From Verrucomicrobiota bacterium (GTDB lineage: Bacteria; Verrucomicrobiota; Verrucomicrobiia; Limisphaerales; J093), in assembly GCA_027493615.1 (NCBI GenBank), contig JAOSKK010000036.1, positions 337,228-401,227 of the forward strand: a stretch of DNA of 64,000 nt, written 5' to 3'. Numbering within the stretch: position 1 is the first letter of the stretch; the number at the start of each line of letters is the position of its first letter. A program made the translations under genes and the position numbers. Below are positions 25,616-33,783 of this stretch, one piece after another. The notes under the pieces were generated by a model, which was not told the DNA's origin, did no database searches, and saw nothing but the letters and a program-made list of their open reading frames with translations.

Positions 25616-26697
25616 TTGACCCTAACTTTCGGCACGACCGACATGCCCGGCGCGATGTCGAGGCCCGGTGGCAACGGGTCGTCAAAAACAATTTTCACCG
25701 GCACGCGCTGCACGACTTTGACGTAATTGCCCACAGCGTTCTCCGGCGGCAACAGGCTGAAGCGCGCCCCGCTGCCAAATTGCAAACTGTCCACGTGCCC
25801 CTTGAACTTCCGATCCGGATAGGCGTCAACATCCAACTCCACTGGCTGGCCCGGACGCAGACATGCCAACTGGGTTTCCTTGAAATTGGCGGTCACCCAG
25901 ACCCCCGCCGACACAAGTGCCAACAGTGCCTGGCCAGGCTGGACATAATGCCCCAATTGCACGGAGCGGGCGGTCACCCGCCCGGGACATGGGGCGAGAA
26001 TTCTGGTGTAGGAAAGGTTCAATTCAGCCTGCTGCAATTTGGCTTCGGCCTGTTGCACGCCCGCAGTGGCGGTCTCAACGCCCGCCTCGCTCAAGGCCAC
26101 GTCCGCTTCGGCAGCTTTGGCCTGGCTGCGCGCGGCCGCCAGGTTGGCCGCGGCGGAGTGTGCCTGGGATTGGGCCAGGTCCAACGCGCTTTGGGACACC
26201 GCCCGGCTTTCAACGGATTGATAACGTTTGAGATCGTCGGCCGCTCGCCGATCCTCCGCTTCCGCCGCGGTGACCGCAGCCTCGGTCTGCGCGAGTTTGG
26301 CTTCGCTCACCTTCACCTGCGCCTGAGCTTGGTTCAAACGGCTCCGCGCCGCCTCGAAGTCGGCGCGAATCTGGGCCAAGGCGGCCTGGTAATCACGCGG
26401 GTCAATTCCCAGCAACTCATCACCTTGTTTGACTGACTGGTTGTCCCGGACCCGCAGGCGGATGACCTGGCCGGGCACGCGCGAGCTAATCATAGTGACA
26501 TAGCCGTCAATGAAGGCGTCGTCGGTGGATTCGTAGGGAGCGACGAAACGCAGGTAGTAAAAAGTTCCCGCTGCCGCAAGGAGCAGTGCGAAAATCAGGC
26601 CCACCAGGAATTTCTTTCGATGTTTGGCTGCGCGCGGAGGAGTCACGGTTGTGGCGTTTGGCACGGATTCATCCGCGGGTTTTGCTTTTCCTTCCAT
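25612..26697 (-). CDS. emrA: EmrA/HlyD-family membrane-fusion protein
   Basis: A 361-residue adaptor with one N-terminal membrane helix (KKFLVGLIFALLLAAAGTFYYL), the barrel-sandwich start APYESTDDAFIDGYVTMISSRVPGQVI, a long Ala/Gln-rich coiled coil (roughly residues 95-215: LNQAQAQVKVSEAKLAQTEA and similar) and the return lipoyl strand LAPCPGRVTARSVQ. The STDDAFIDGY segment is typical of EmrA. The long hairpin is suited to reach an outer-membrane channel. It overlaps the EmrB gene downstream; the MarR-UspA gene ends 200 bases upstream. Intact. Confidence 0.95.
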   Translation of the reverse strand: MEGKAKPADESVPNATTVTPPRAAKHRKKFLVGLIFALLLAAAGTFYYLRFVAPYESTDDAFIDGYVTMISSRVPGQVIRLRVRDNQSVKQGDELLGIDPRDYQAALAQIRADFEAARSRLNQAQAQVKVSEAKLAQTEAAVTAAEAEDRRAADDLKRYQSVESRAVSQSALDLAQSQAHSAAANLAAARSQAKAAEADVALSEAGVETATAGVQQAEAKLQQAELNLSYTRILAPCPGRVTARSVQLGHYVQPGQALLALVSAGVWVTANFKETQLACLRPGQPVELDVDAYPDRKFKGHVDSLQFGSGARFSLLPPENAVGNYVKVVQRVPVKIVFDDPLPPGLDIAPGMSVVPKVRVK

Positions 26698-26898
26698 AGT
26701 GCGAATCAGAGCGACGCTTCTTTGTGGCCTGTCAGGGAGCGGCCAGCGCCACGGTTTTGTTTTTCAGACTGAGGGCGCTTGGGGCCAATCCGCCTTTGTA
26801 TCAATTCCTTCACCGTTAATCTCTTTGTTGATTTCTCGTGTTGATTTCTCGTTGACTCGTGCGCGCGAGAGTGGAGTGAAGTGATGTGCGCTTTCAGA

Positions 26899-27885
26899 TC
26901 AACGGCTGGTTGCCGGTTTTGGGCCCAAGCCAACTTCTTTTTGCCTGACAACCAACACCGGGCAAGGCGCATAAAGAACGACCTTTTCCGCAGTGCTGCC
27001 GAGCAGGATGCGTTGCAGTCGGGTGTGCCCATGCGTCGCAATCACAATCAAATCCGCCGACACCTCACGGGCCGCATCAACAATATCCTGGACGATTCCA
27101 TTCGTCTCCAGCCGAACGAGCTTGTCCCGAATCAAGGTCGCAGGAATTCCCTCAGCGAGTTGCTCCATGCAATCGCGACAGGAATTCATGAGTGCATCCG
27201 TGGTCAACGTTTCTTCGATGGAACTGACTGTTGGGAGGTGGACCACATGGAGCAGGCTAATTACAGCGCCGCACGATTCTGCCAGGCCGACTGCAGTACT
27301 CAATGCCAGTCGGGAGAAGTCCGAAAAGTCGGTGGGGGCTAGAATCGTTCTCCATTCCAGCGGTCGCTTCTCAGCAGGAGGTTCATCAGCAGTGGCGTTC
27401 ATAAATTCGTTAGCGCTTGCCAGTGTCCGGGGAAGACCGACCGCACGCGTGAGACTCAGAAAAATCCCTCGCAGCAGTTTCATCCCCTGCAAGACGGTTT
27501 GTTGCTCAGTATCCGGGAGTAGCCGCAAAGACTCGACCAACCGCCGCCGGATGGCGTTACGCACAGTTTCAAGCGTCGCCTGCCCGCGGAGCGTAAGGGC
27601 GAGGGCCACCTGGCGGCGATTTGTTGAGACTGTCCGGCGCTCGACGAACCGCTTTGCCACCAACCCATCAATCAGCCGGGACGTGGCCGGGAGGGAAAGT
27701 CCCAGGTGTTCAGCAGCCGCCGAAAGCGATGAGTTCTGCATGCGACTCACAAACGCCAAGGCCCGGAATTGCGGAAGCGAGGGACCCGCAGCGAGCCGCC
27801 CGCGGACTTGGTCGCGAATGAACTGCACTAGCAGCGGCGCTGTTTCCAGGAGTTCACGCGCACACTGTTTGCTACAGTCCTTCAT
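26899..27885 (-). CDS. MarR-family regulator fused to a universal stress (UspA) domain
   Basis: About 328 residues in two domains. Residues ~1-155 are a MarR winged helix: LPQFRALAFVSRM, SLSAAAEHLGLSLPATSRLIDGLVAKRFVERR (recognition helix) and the wing TVSTNRRQVALALTLRG. Residues ~180-325 are a UspA fold: ILAPTDFSDFSRLAL, DLIVIATHGHTRLQRILLGSTAEKVVLYAPCPVLVVR with the ATP-binding G-x2-G-x9-G-S/T pattern. MarR proteins of Emr operons repress and respond to phenolic ligands; a nucleotide-binding Usp domain on the same chain would be unusual. The ATG at 27885 is chosen because two operator-like dyads lie directly upstream; earlier ATGs at 27903 and 27900 fall inside them. Confidence 0.88.
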   Translation of the reverse strand: MKDCSKQCARELLETAPLLVQFIRDQVRGRLAAGPSLPQFRALAFVSRMQNSSLSAAAEHLGLSLPATSRLIDGLVAKRFVERRTVSTNRRQVALALTLRGQATLETVRNAIRRRLVESLRLLPDTEQQTVLQGMKLLRGIFLSLTRAVGLPRTLASANEFMNATADEPPAEKRPLEWRTILAPTDFSDFSRLALSTAVGLAESCGAVISLLHVVHLPTVSSIEETLTTDALMNSCRDCMEQLAEGIPATLIRDKLVRLETNGIVQDIVDAAREVSADLIVIATHGHTRLQRILLGSTAEKVVLYAPCPVLVVRQKEVGLGPKPATSR

Positions 27886-27894
27886 AACTAGTGA

Positions 27895-27951
27895 TTGCAT
27901 CATGCAACAATTGCATTACGCAACTGTAGAATCAAAGTTATCTCGCGTCAA
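27895..27951 (-). promoter_or_regulatory. Promoter with two tandem MarR-type operators
   Basis: Reading the minus strand: -35 TTGACG (27946-27951), a 17-base spacer, -10 TACAGT (27923-27928). Starting at the end of the -10 box lie two dyads of one design, TTGCGTAATGCAA (27911-27923, imperfect) and TTGCATGATGCAA (27895-27907, perfect six-base arms), centres 16 bases apart. A repressor bound there would cover the transcription start of the MarR-UspA gene and the pump genes behind it. Confidence 0.72.
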
Positions 27952-27956
27952 GATTG

Positions 27957-27984
27957 GCGGGGGAGGGAAGGGGGGAAGGGGGAA
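27957..27984 (+). other. G-run tract with quadruplex potential
   Basis: On the plus strand five, three, six and five G residues in a row are separated by one or two A residues (27959-27982). Four G-runs with one- and two-base loops meet the usual intramolecular G-quadruplex rule. The tract lies just upstream of the -35 box of the MarR-UspA promoter, in the non-template strand sense opposite to that gene. Confidence 0.5.
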
Positions 27985-28289
27985 GCGGAAGCGCTGACTC
28001 GACCGCAAATAGAGATCTCACGCCCGCAGACCGATGCACTTGACTTTCTCCCTAGCCGAGAGGTTGGCTCGTTTCGCTGCTTGCTTGAGCCGTGGGTCAG
28101 GCGCCGGAAATTCTGCGTCAGGAATTGGCGGAAGTAGCTCAATTGCGCCGGCAATCCGGCTAGTGCTCGGCTCCAAGTCCAGAAACCGTTCGATGCAACT
28201 CTGGAGGCTTCGTGCAAGGAACTCGCATGGAAAGGACAAAGAGCGCGACCACGATAATCCAATTCCAGCCCAGGAGACACCGAATAGCC

Positions 28290-28490
28290 CCCCAAATGGG
28301 CAGCGGGTACAGGTGACAGAGCAAATCGTGCGGTTGAAGCGGGAGAGCCCCTGGTTTGGAGCCAAGCGGATCAGCCAGTTCCCGCGGCGGATGTTCCAGT
28401 TGTCGGCCGGCGCGGAAACGGTGCGGCAGCGGTTGCCCCGGAAGGAGTTGGTGCCCCACCAAGCCGGCCCGGCCCAGGAACGTCACGCGG
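28290..28490 (+). pseudogene. Transposase/integrase remnant (rve-type, N-terminal part)
   Basis: A short frame reads VTEQIVRLKRESPWFGAKRI, then MFQLSAGAETVRQRL, the region before the catalytic core of a DDE integrase group that I know from Verrucomicrobiota and relatives (usual pattern: VRLK-x-x-x-PWFG-x-KRI, then ETVR). The catalytic domain is missing, and the DNA just upstream (28030-28290) contains degenerate pieces of the same family's leading helix in shifted frames. It is a dead fragment that abuts the eno fragment. Confidence 0.5.
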
Positions 28491-28494
28491 ACGT

Positions 28495-28695
28495 TTGAAA
28501 TTTGCGATACGACCGGGGCAGGAAAGCGAGCCGGTTATGATCTGGCTCGCCTTCGTGCCGATGGCGAGGTCGAGCATGAAGGCGTCTGTGGTTTCGCCAG
28601 ACCGGTGCGATATCACCGCGCCATAACCGGTTTCTTGTGCCATCGCCACGGTATCCAGCGTCTCGCTGACCGTGTTGATGTGGTTTGACTTGAGC
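28495..28695 (-). pseudogene. eno: eno remnant: C-terminal piece of enolase
   Basis: Around 65 codons on the minus strand read NHINTVSETLDTVAMAQETG, then GAVISHRSGETTDAFMLDLA and the segment ASQIITGSLSCPGRIANF. The SHRSGET motif carries catalytic residues of enolase, and the flanking order fits the enolase C-terminal barrel. Nothing before or after continues the gene: at its 3' side the frame fuses to the transposase remnant, at its 5' side similarity stops. A whole enolase gene must be elsewhere; this piece was left by recombination. Confidence 0.68.
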
Positions 28696-28828
28696 GGTTA
28701 CCGAACTCCCTGATCCCCGGACAAGATCAGTTCGCGTCGATTCCATTGGCCGGACACGTGTCGGACTGATTGCGCACTTTGTGTCCCTGCTACATCTACC
28801 ATCTCGCGCCTTGTGCTGAACTGTCGGC

Positions 28829-29108
28829 GTGAGCACGAAAACGACTGTAGCGCCTGGCAACCAACTCTGGGGCATCTACTACACGGACCGAGAATACGCC
28901 CGCGTAATGGGCGACCCACTTCGCACGGTGGTTGAAGCACCCGGCAAGCTCGACGCCGAGGAAGCCGCCGCTCGACTCGGATTCAGTGAACCTTGGGCAA
29001 ATCCTGTCCACCCGGAGGCAGTCCAACGCGCGGAATGGTTGCCCAAGAGTCGGCACAGCCATCGCCTCGAACTTCCCCCGCAAACCTTCGCGCGGAATCC
29101 ACATCTGA
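28829..29108 (+). CDS. Short conserved-type protein at the head of the transfer block, frame error
   Basis: About 92 residues: LWGIYYTDREYARVMGDPLR, then APGKLDAEEAAARLGFSEPW. The mix of a 'YTD-x-EYA-x-x-MGDP-x-R' start and an 'AEEAA-x-x-LGF-x-x-PW' centre is one I associate with a small family beside conjugation genes of Verrucomicrobiota; its function is unknown. The C-run at 29075-29079 appears one base too long: with four instead of five, the tail reads LPRKPSRGIHI and stops at 29106-29108, two bases before the next gene. As written the frame runs on into that gene. Confidence 0.55.
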
Positions 29109-29110
29109 TT

Positions 29111-29364
29111 ATGCACGCACCGACGACCGCTCAAATTCGAACCGCCATCCAAGTTCTGAAACGGTTTGGCGAACACATCAACCGCAACGCCGCGAATCTT
29201 ATCGTTGAACTGCCGGAAACCAGACTCGGCGCACACGTAGGTGATCGGGCCAAGGTGGTGAGCATTGAGCAAATCACACGCATTCAGGCCGTGACCGCTC
29301 AATTGGAGCAGTGGCGCAGCGAACTCAGCCAGCAACAGAAGCAGTGCATTCTCATCATGATTAA
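29111..29364 (+). CDS. Short helical protein of the transfer block, frame error at the end
   Basis: About 84 residues, all helical by pattern: MHAPTTAQIRTAIQVLKRFG, then VVSIEQITRIQAVTAQLEQW and a Gln-rich tail. The similar proteins that I recall end in QC-x-SHH-x and a stop; adding one T to the TT at 29349-29350 gives exactly QCISHHD followed by TAA at 29362-29364. Without it the frame stays open for another 150 codons of low-complexity sequence. It follows its partner gene by two bases. The function is unknown; a relaxosome or regulatory role is only suggested by place. Confidence 0.55.
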
Positions 29365-29819
29365 GACAGGACAAGCCTTACCCCTTGTTCCCACAAGGAT
29401 TCTGCGTCCGCGAATGAGTCGCGGAGCGGGCACGGAACAGCCGCGCAACAGTAGCGCGCAGCGGCCACGGCAATGGCCTGTCCGCGAACCCGATTCGGCC
29501 ACGGTCAGGGCGCAGTCGCGCAAGAGCCCAGAACGCGAGCAGTCCGCAGTTGCGTTCTGTCCGCGCCCGCAGTCGTGGCAACGAATTGTCCGTGTCCACG
29601 AACCCACAACGGACCAAAGCGGCCATGGTCAGGCAAAAGCCATGTCTTCGTTTTGTCCCCGTTCAGTCCGGGATGCCGGAATGTCCGGGTCCTCAAACAC
29701 GCCGCAACCGCGGGCCGACCGGGAATCATCCTCGACCCGGTCACCGGCGCTTCATCTCCTTTGTGTGGCGATTGTGCCGACAACGGAGTTTCCCGTCCAC
29801 ATCCACCACGCTCCCGCGT
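29365..29819. other. Repeat-bearing intergenic region, candidate oriT
   Basis: Some 455 bp with no supported gene, lying between short transfer-block genes and the relaxosome/ParA/coupling genes. It has a perfect 7-bp hairpin TCCGCGA-atgag-TCGCGGA (29407-29425), and words recur along it: TGTCC(G/A)CGAACCC at about 29478 and 29592, and CGGCCA(C/T)GGTCAGG at about 29499 and 29622. Repeats plus a stem beside relaxosome genes suit an origin of transfer, but no nick site is recognised and the relaxase gene lies at the other end of the window. Confidence 0.35.
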
Positions 29820-30242
29820 ATGACCTCATTTGATCCAGCCAGTGTCCGGCAGGCGGTCGCGGAGTTTACGCCGCGCCGTCCCGAGAAATTCCAGGACCTG
29901 ATCCCGGCCAAGGAAGTTATCGCCGAACTCCGGCAGAAGCGCGCGTCGTATCGCGCGATTGCCGAATTGCTCACCCAGCATTGCCTTCCGACCAGCAAGA
30001 CGGCCGTCGCCGTGTTCTGTCATGAGGTGCTTGGCGAAATCGTTCGTCCGCGACGGCGCCCCGGGCGCAAGCGGCCCGCTGTCCCCGCCGTGTCCAGCCC
30101 TGAAGCCGCCCAACAACAGCCACCTGACACGCTCCCGGCCGCCGAACTTCCGGTCAATGGCAGCAGCGAGGACTCTCAACAGCCGCGCCCGCGCGGGCCG
30201 CGCATTGCCCAAGTGCGGATGCTCAAACCCCAGACCACATGA
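29820..30242 (+). CDS. Small DNA-binding-like accessory protein of the transfer block
   Basis: A 140-residue protein. Residues ~25-70 look like a helix-turn-helix: PAKEVIAELRQKRASYRAIA, then LLTQHCLPTSKTAVAVFCHEVLGE, in which the pattern 'SYR-x-IA-x-LL...S-x-TAV-x-x-F' resembles a resolvase-type HTH. The rest is a Pro/Ala-rich flexible tail ending in arginine-rich PRPRGPRIAQVRM. It overlaps the ParA-like gene by four bases (30239-30242). Position and build resemble StbA/MobC-type relaxosome or partition proteins that bind near oriT; I do not claim a specific family. Confidence 0.6.
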   Translation: MTSFDPASVRQAVAEFTPRRPEKFQDLIPAKEVIAELRQKRASYRAIAELLTQHCLPTSKTAVAVFCHEVLGEIVRPRRRPGRKRPAVPAVSSPEAAQQQPPDTLPAAELPVNGSSEDSQQPRPRGPRIAQVRMLKPQTT

Positions 30243-30931
30243 AACGACTCGATTTGATCCTCAACGGCAAAGGCGGCGTCGGCAAAAGCTTCTTTGCCGT
30301 GAACTTCGTCCAGTTCCTCAAGGACAAAGGAATCGCGCACGTGGCGATTGACTCCGACAACGAGAACTCGACGTTGAAGCGGTTTCATCCAGACGCACGG
30401 TTTCTCGACTTGGACAATCGCCGCGAACTCGACAGCATCTTTGCGGCGCTGGAGAAATCGCAGCTCGTCGTCATGGATTGCCGGGCGGCTTCCACCGACC
30501 TGTTCATTGAATACTTCGCCGAGATTGATCTGCCCGCAGTTCTCGCGGCGATGGGTGCGCAACTCACGCTCGTCATGCCGGTGAATCACGAGGCCGACAG
30601 CGTGGACCAGGTGCAGCGGCTCGCCGACCAGTTCGCCAAGCAGTCCGGTTACGTTGTGGTGCGCAACGCGGCGCACAGCGACAGCTTCGCGCTGTTTGAA
30701 TCCTCGGAGGTGCGGGCGCAGCTCAAGGACAAGCTTGGCGGGCGCGAAATCGCGATGGCCCGTTTGCAGGATTGGCTCGTGGAGATGCTCAATGCTGAGA
30801 ACGTGACCATCACCGCCGCGGTCAAGCACGCTGCGTTCAGCCTCCTCGACCGGCAGCGCCTTCAGACCTGGCAGCGCAAGCTCTACGGCGAAATCGAATC
30901 GGTCACCGAACTCCTTTTGCCGACCAAGTAG
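30239..30931 (+). CDS. ParA/MinD-type ATPase (StbB-like)
   Basis: A 230-residue P-loop ATPase with the deviant Walker A KGGVGKS at residues 11-17, the A' box VVMDCRAAS near 80 and a helix-rich C-terminus. Such proteins partition plasmids or, as StbB does, help to place the mobile DNA at the transfer machinery. The gene sits between a DNA-binding-like protein gene (overlap of 4) and two genes leading to the coupling protein, so a conjugation role is more likely than chromosome partition; no parB is seen. Intact, standard length for the StbB group. Confidence 0.85.
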   Translation: MKRLDLILNGKGGVGKSFFAVNFVQFLKDKGIAHVAIDSDNENSTLKRFHPDARFLDLDNRRELDSIFAALEKSQLVVMDCRAASTDLFIEYFAEIDLPAVLAAMGAQLTLVMPVNHEADSVDQVQRLADQFAKQSGYVVVRNAAHSDSFALFESSEVRAQLKDKLGGREIAMARLQDWLVEMLNAENVTITAAVKHAAFSLLDRQRLQTWQRKLYGEIESVTELLLPTK

Positions 30932-30934
30932 CCT

Positions 30935-31297
30935 ATGCCAAACATCGAACCCGACTTTGACGACGATTTCGAGCGGGCAGTGGCCGACTGGCGCGAACGA
31001 TACCGACTGCGCGAGGACGATGCGGTGCTGCTGCTGGTCGACCTATTCCGCATCCACCAGCGACATTGGGACGACCTGCGACGGCGCGAATTGCCGTCGT
31101 TTGAACTGGTGCGGGCCGACATCGCAAAGCTCGCGGAAACGACGCGGACATTTCAGGCACAGTCAGCGGCCCTGCTGGACGCCCTGAAGAAGCTGCCCTC
31201 GACGCATCTCGCGGCCCGAATCACCCGGACGGCGGCATTCTTCGCCGCGTTCGCCAGCCTGCTGGCTGGATACCTGATCGGGAGGGCGTGGCCGTGA
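30935..31297 (+). CDS. Coiled-coil protein with a C-terminal membrane helix
   Basis: 120 residues. The first 85 are strongly charged and helical (DDDFERAVADWRERYRLRED, then DDLRRRELPSFELVRADI), followed by one membrane helix TAAFFAAFASLLAGYLIG and a three-residue tail, so the bulk is cytosolic and anchored in the inner membrane. It overlaps the start of the coupling protein gene. TraJ/MobB-like small membrane partners of coupling proteins have this build, but I see no sequence match. It starts three bases after the ParA-like gene, in the same operon. Confidence 0.65.
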   Translation: MPNIEPDFDDDFERAVADWRERYRLREDDAVLLLVDLFRIHQRHWDDLRRRELPSFELVRADIAKLAETTRTFQAQSAALLDALKKLPSTHLAARITRTAAFFAAFASLLAGYLIGRAWP

Positions 31298-32772
31298 AAC
31301 TGGACTTCATGCCAATCAGTCCGATCGCATTCCCGCCGGATCTGGAATTGTTCCTCCGGCATCCCCAATACCTCCTGCTGGCTGGCGCGATTGGATTGGC
31401 ACTGGTAGCCGCGTGGTTCTTGTTCGCACCGGCGAAGCGGGGATTTGTTGCGCGCCTGGGCGGGTTGACGTGGCGGCGAAATCAGTTTTGCCGTGGTTGG
31501 CTGATTACTGGCGACACCGGCTCAGGCAAGACGAGTTCCGGCATCAATCAACTGGCGCACCAGGTCTTCCGGAATGAGCCGACGTGGGGCGGCCTGTGCA
31601 TTGACGAAAAGGGGGTCTATTGGGAAACGCTCGCCGCTATGGCCCGGCACTACGGGCGCGAGCACGACCTGATTCATCTGCAAATCCGCGCCAACGACGC
31701 GGATGGCCAGTGGACGCCGCCGCACCGCTACAACCTGACCGGCGACCGAAGCATCCCATTCACGACCTACGCCAAGTTCGTTGTGGACACCGCCACCAGC
31801 CTCGGCCAGGGCGGCGACAAGGGATTCTTCAAAAGTCAGGCGCAGACGCACATCGCCCATGCGCTGGAAATGCTGTTCGAGTTGAACCGACCGGTGACCC
31901 TGCGTGGCGCGTTCGAGCTTCTGTCCGACCGCGAGATGCTGGAGGAAGAAATGGAGAACCTCGAATCGCTGCTGGAAACGCCGCGCCGCGAAGCCGTTTA
32001 CGCCCACTTCGCCAACCGCTTTCTGACGCAACCCGACGAGCAGCTTGGCGGTGTCCGCGAAACCATCGCCAACTATCTCCAATACTTCCTCACCCCCGAA
32101 GTGGCCGAAGTGTTTTGCACGGGTGAGAGCACGTTCCACTTCAACACGATTGACCAGGGCCGAATCATCCTCACCACGATGCCGCAGAAGTTCCAGACCG
32201 AGCGGCGTTACGTGAACACGTTCCTGAAACTGCTCTACTACAACCATGCCCTGCGCCGATTCGACCAAGCCAAGGACGCCCGCGCCAAGAACAACCTGCT
32301 CATCCTGTGGGCCGACGAAGCACAGCGATTCATGACGGCGAGCGAGGATGGCACGAGCGACTACAATTGCGTTGACGTGATCCGCGAAGCTGGCGCGACG
32401 GTGGTCGCCGCCGCCCAGAGCACGACCTCACTTGTGCCCCCGCTCGGTAACGACAAGGCGAAGGTGCTCACGCTGAACCTCCGCAACCGCCTCATCTTCC
32501 GCGCCGCCGATGAGGCCGACGCAGTCCAGGCCGCCGATTTCCTCGGCAAGAAGCGCGTCGTCAAACGCTCGTGGGGCTACAGCGCCGGCCGGGCAAGCAG
32601 CAACTACTCCGAAACCGAGGAGCACAAGATCAAGCCGCACAAGCTCCGCAACCTGCGTGACCACGAGTGCGTCCTCGTTCACTGCGAGCGCGGTTTTCGG
32701 CGGGTGACGCTGCCACCGCTGGAGTCGGACGGGACGACTGCGAAATGGTTCTCCCGGTGGAGACACCTTTAA
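31288..32772 (+). CDS. Type IV coupling protein (VirD4/TraD/TrwB-like)
   Basis: The ATPase that passes the relaxase-DNA complex to the type IV secretion channel. The 494-residue protein has an N-terminal membrane segment (LLLAGAIGLALVAAWFLF, residues 30-48), Walker A GDTGSGKT near 73 and Walker B LLILWADEAQRF near 345, with the coupling-protein glutamine motif AAAQSTTSLVPPL after it. A GTG at 31288 or 31294 is the start; the latter overlaps the previous stop as GTGA. It is the last gene of this backbone block; the backbone resumes at 59.6 kb, so the defense island separates it from the VirB genes. Confidence 0.92.
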   Translation: MAVKLDFMPISPIAFPPDLELFLRHPQYLLLAGAIGLALVAAWFLFAPAKRGFVARLGGLTWRRNQFCRGWLITGDTGSGKTSSGINQLAHQVFRNEPTWGGLCIDEKGVYWETLAAMARHYGREHDLIHLQIRANDADGQWTPPHRYNLTGDRSIPFTTYAKFVVDTATSLGQGGDKGFFKSQAQTHIAHALEMLFELNRPVTLRGAFELLSDREMLEEEMENLESLLETPRREAVYAHFANRFLTQPDEQLGGVRETIANYLQYFLTPEVAEVFCTGESTFHFNTIDQGRIILTTMPQKFQTERRYVNTFLKLLYYNHALRRFDQAKDARAKNNLLILWADEAQRFMTASEDGTSDYNCVDVIREAGATVVAAAQSTTSLVPPLGNDKAKVLTLNLRNRLIFRAADEADAVQAADFLGKKRVVKRSWGYSAGRASSNYSETEEHKIKPHKLRNLRDHECVLVHCERGFRRVTLPPLESDGTTAKWFSRWRHL

Positions 32773-32782
32773 GCAGACCAAG

Positions 32783-33711
32783 CTAGCCGAGTGGGTGTTC
32801 CACCGATTCGTTGCCCAGAACCCGGCGCAAACGCATCAGTGCGCGGCGAACCGATGAACGGGATTCTGCGACTTTCCCACTCCAGACAAGGCACAGGCTA
32901 CGATCCATCGCCTCCATGCCTTTCCCTCGGACGTGTGCGAAGCGCTGCTCGGGGAGAGATTTTGACGCCACTTCAGGAAGAAAGGCGGCCGCCGTGCCGC
33001 TCTCGACAGCCGCCATTAGTAAACTGAAGGTCTCCGCGCGAATCACGGGTTGAAGGTTCAGGCCCAAGGCAGCGGACGTGGCTTTGGCGATCTTGGTGAA
33101 CAAGCCATCGCTCGCCAACTCAGCGAACGGCATTGGGCGTCCTCGAACACCTCGGCGCCGTCACGGGATCGTAGCAGAGTTCTTGGGACGGTGAGTACGA
33201 AGCGCACGTTAGAGATCAATTCCTTCTGAAGGCCGTCAGTGGCCGAATCTGCACGGACGATGATTATATCCATTGCACCAGTCCGGACCTCCCGCAGAGC
33301 CACCTCCGTGCGGCAGTTCTGCAATTCGAATCTCAGGGGAGGCTGCCCCGCCATCAACTCCCCCAAGTGAGGCATGATCCACCAACGAAGAACCGATTCG
33401 CCCGCTCCCATGCGGATGGTGTCCGCCTTGGCGAGGGCGGCGTTCACAACCTCATCAAGCGAAGCAAAAAACGTTTGTGACGCCAATGCCACGCTGCGGC
33501 CCTGTTCGTTGGGCAGCAGAGCTTTGCCAATCCGGTTGAACAAGCTCGTGCCCAACGCCTTCTCCAGTTCCTTCAACTGACGGCTGAACTGACTCTGTCG
33601 ATTGGGGTCTGGCCCTGCCGCCCCTGCAATCGAGCCCGCTTCCACCACAGCGCAAAGCGTTTGCAGCCGTTCAATCGAAATACCAGCAAGAGATACGCTC
33701 TGAAATGCCAT
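32783..33711 (-). CDS. LysR-type regulator divergent from the defense operon, frame error
   Basis: About 309 residues once repaired, the family's normal size. Residues 10-70 are the LysR HTH (IERLQTLCAVVEAGSIAGAA, then SQFSRQLKELEKALGTSLFNR). The remainder is the periplasmic-binding-like effector domain (VLRWWIMPHLGELM, GAMDIIIVRADS, AAAFLPEVASKSL). The break is at 33135-33137: GCCCAATG should be GCCCCAATG, which reads FEDAPMPFAELASDG without stop. It is divergent from the helicase gene with 72 bp between the starts, the classical LysR layout, so it may control the island. Its 3' end lies just after the coupling-protein gene, tail to tail. Confidence 0.88.
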
Positions 33712-33733
33712 ACCTGACTACAAAGTCATGGTA

Positions 33734-33777
33734 TCTGGAATTTCCAGCATTCACAACCATTTGTTTGTCTGCATAAT
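33734..33777 (+). promoter_or_regulatory. Promoter and LysR-type box ahead of the defense operon
   Basis: A dyad CTGGAA-T-TTCCAG (33735-33747) contains the LysR T-N11-A pattern (T33734...A33746). It is followed by -35 TTCACA (33750-33755; five of six to consensus), 16 bases and -10 CATAAT (33772-33777). The expected start of transcription falls at about 33784, the A of the helicase ATG, so the message may be leaderless. Confidence 0.62.
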
Positions 33778-33783
33778 GACCGC

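Noticed and set aside
28034..28498. Plus-strand ORF of 154 codons taken as a whole gene
   Set aside because: Only its last ~65 codons resemble a transposase; the first part is unpatterned, so I kept only the fragment.
29407..29425. Hairpin as a rho-independent terminator
   Set aside because: No T-run follows the stem on either strand.
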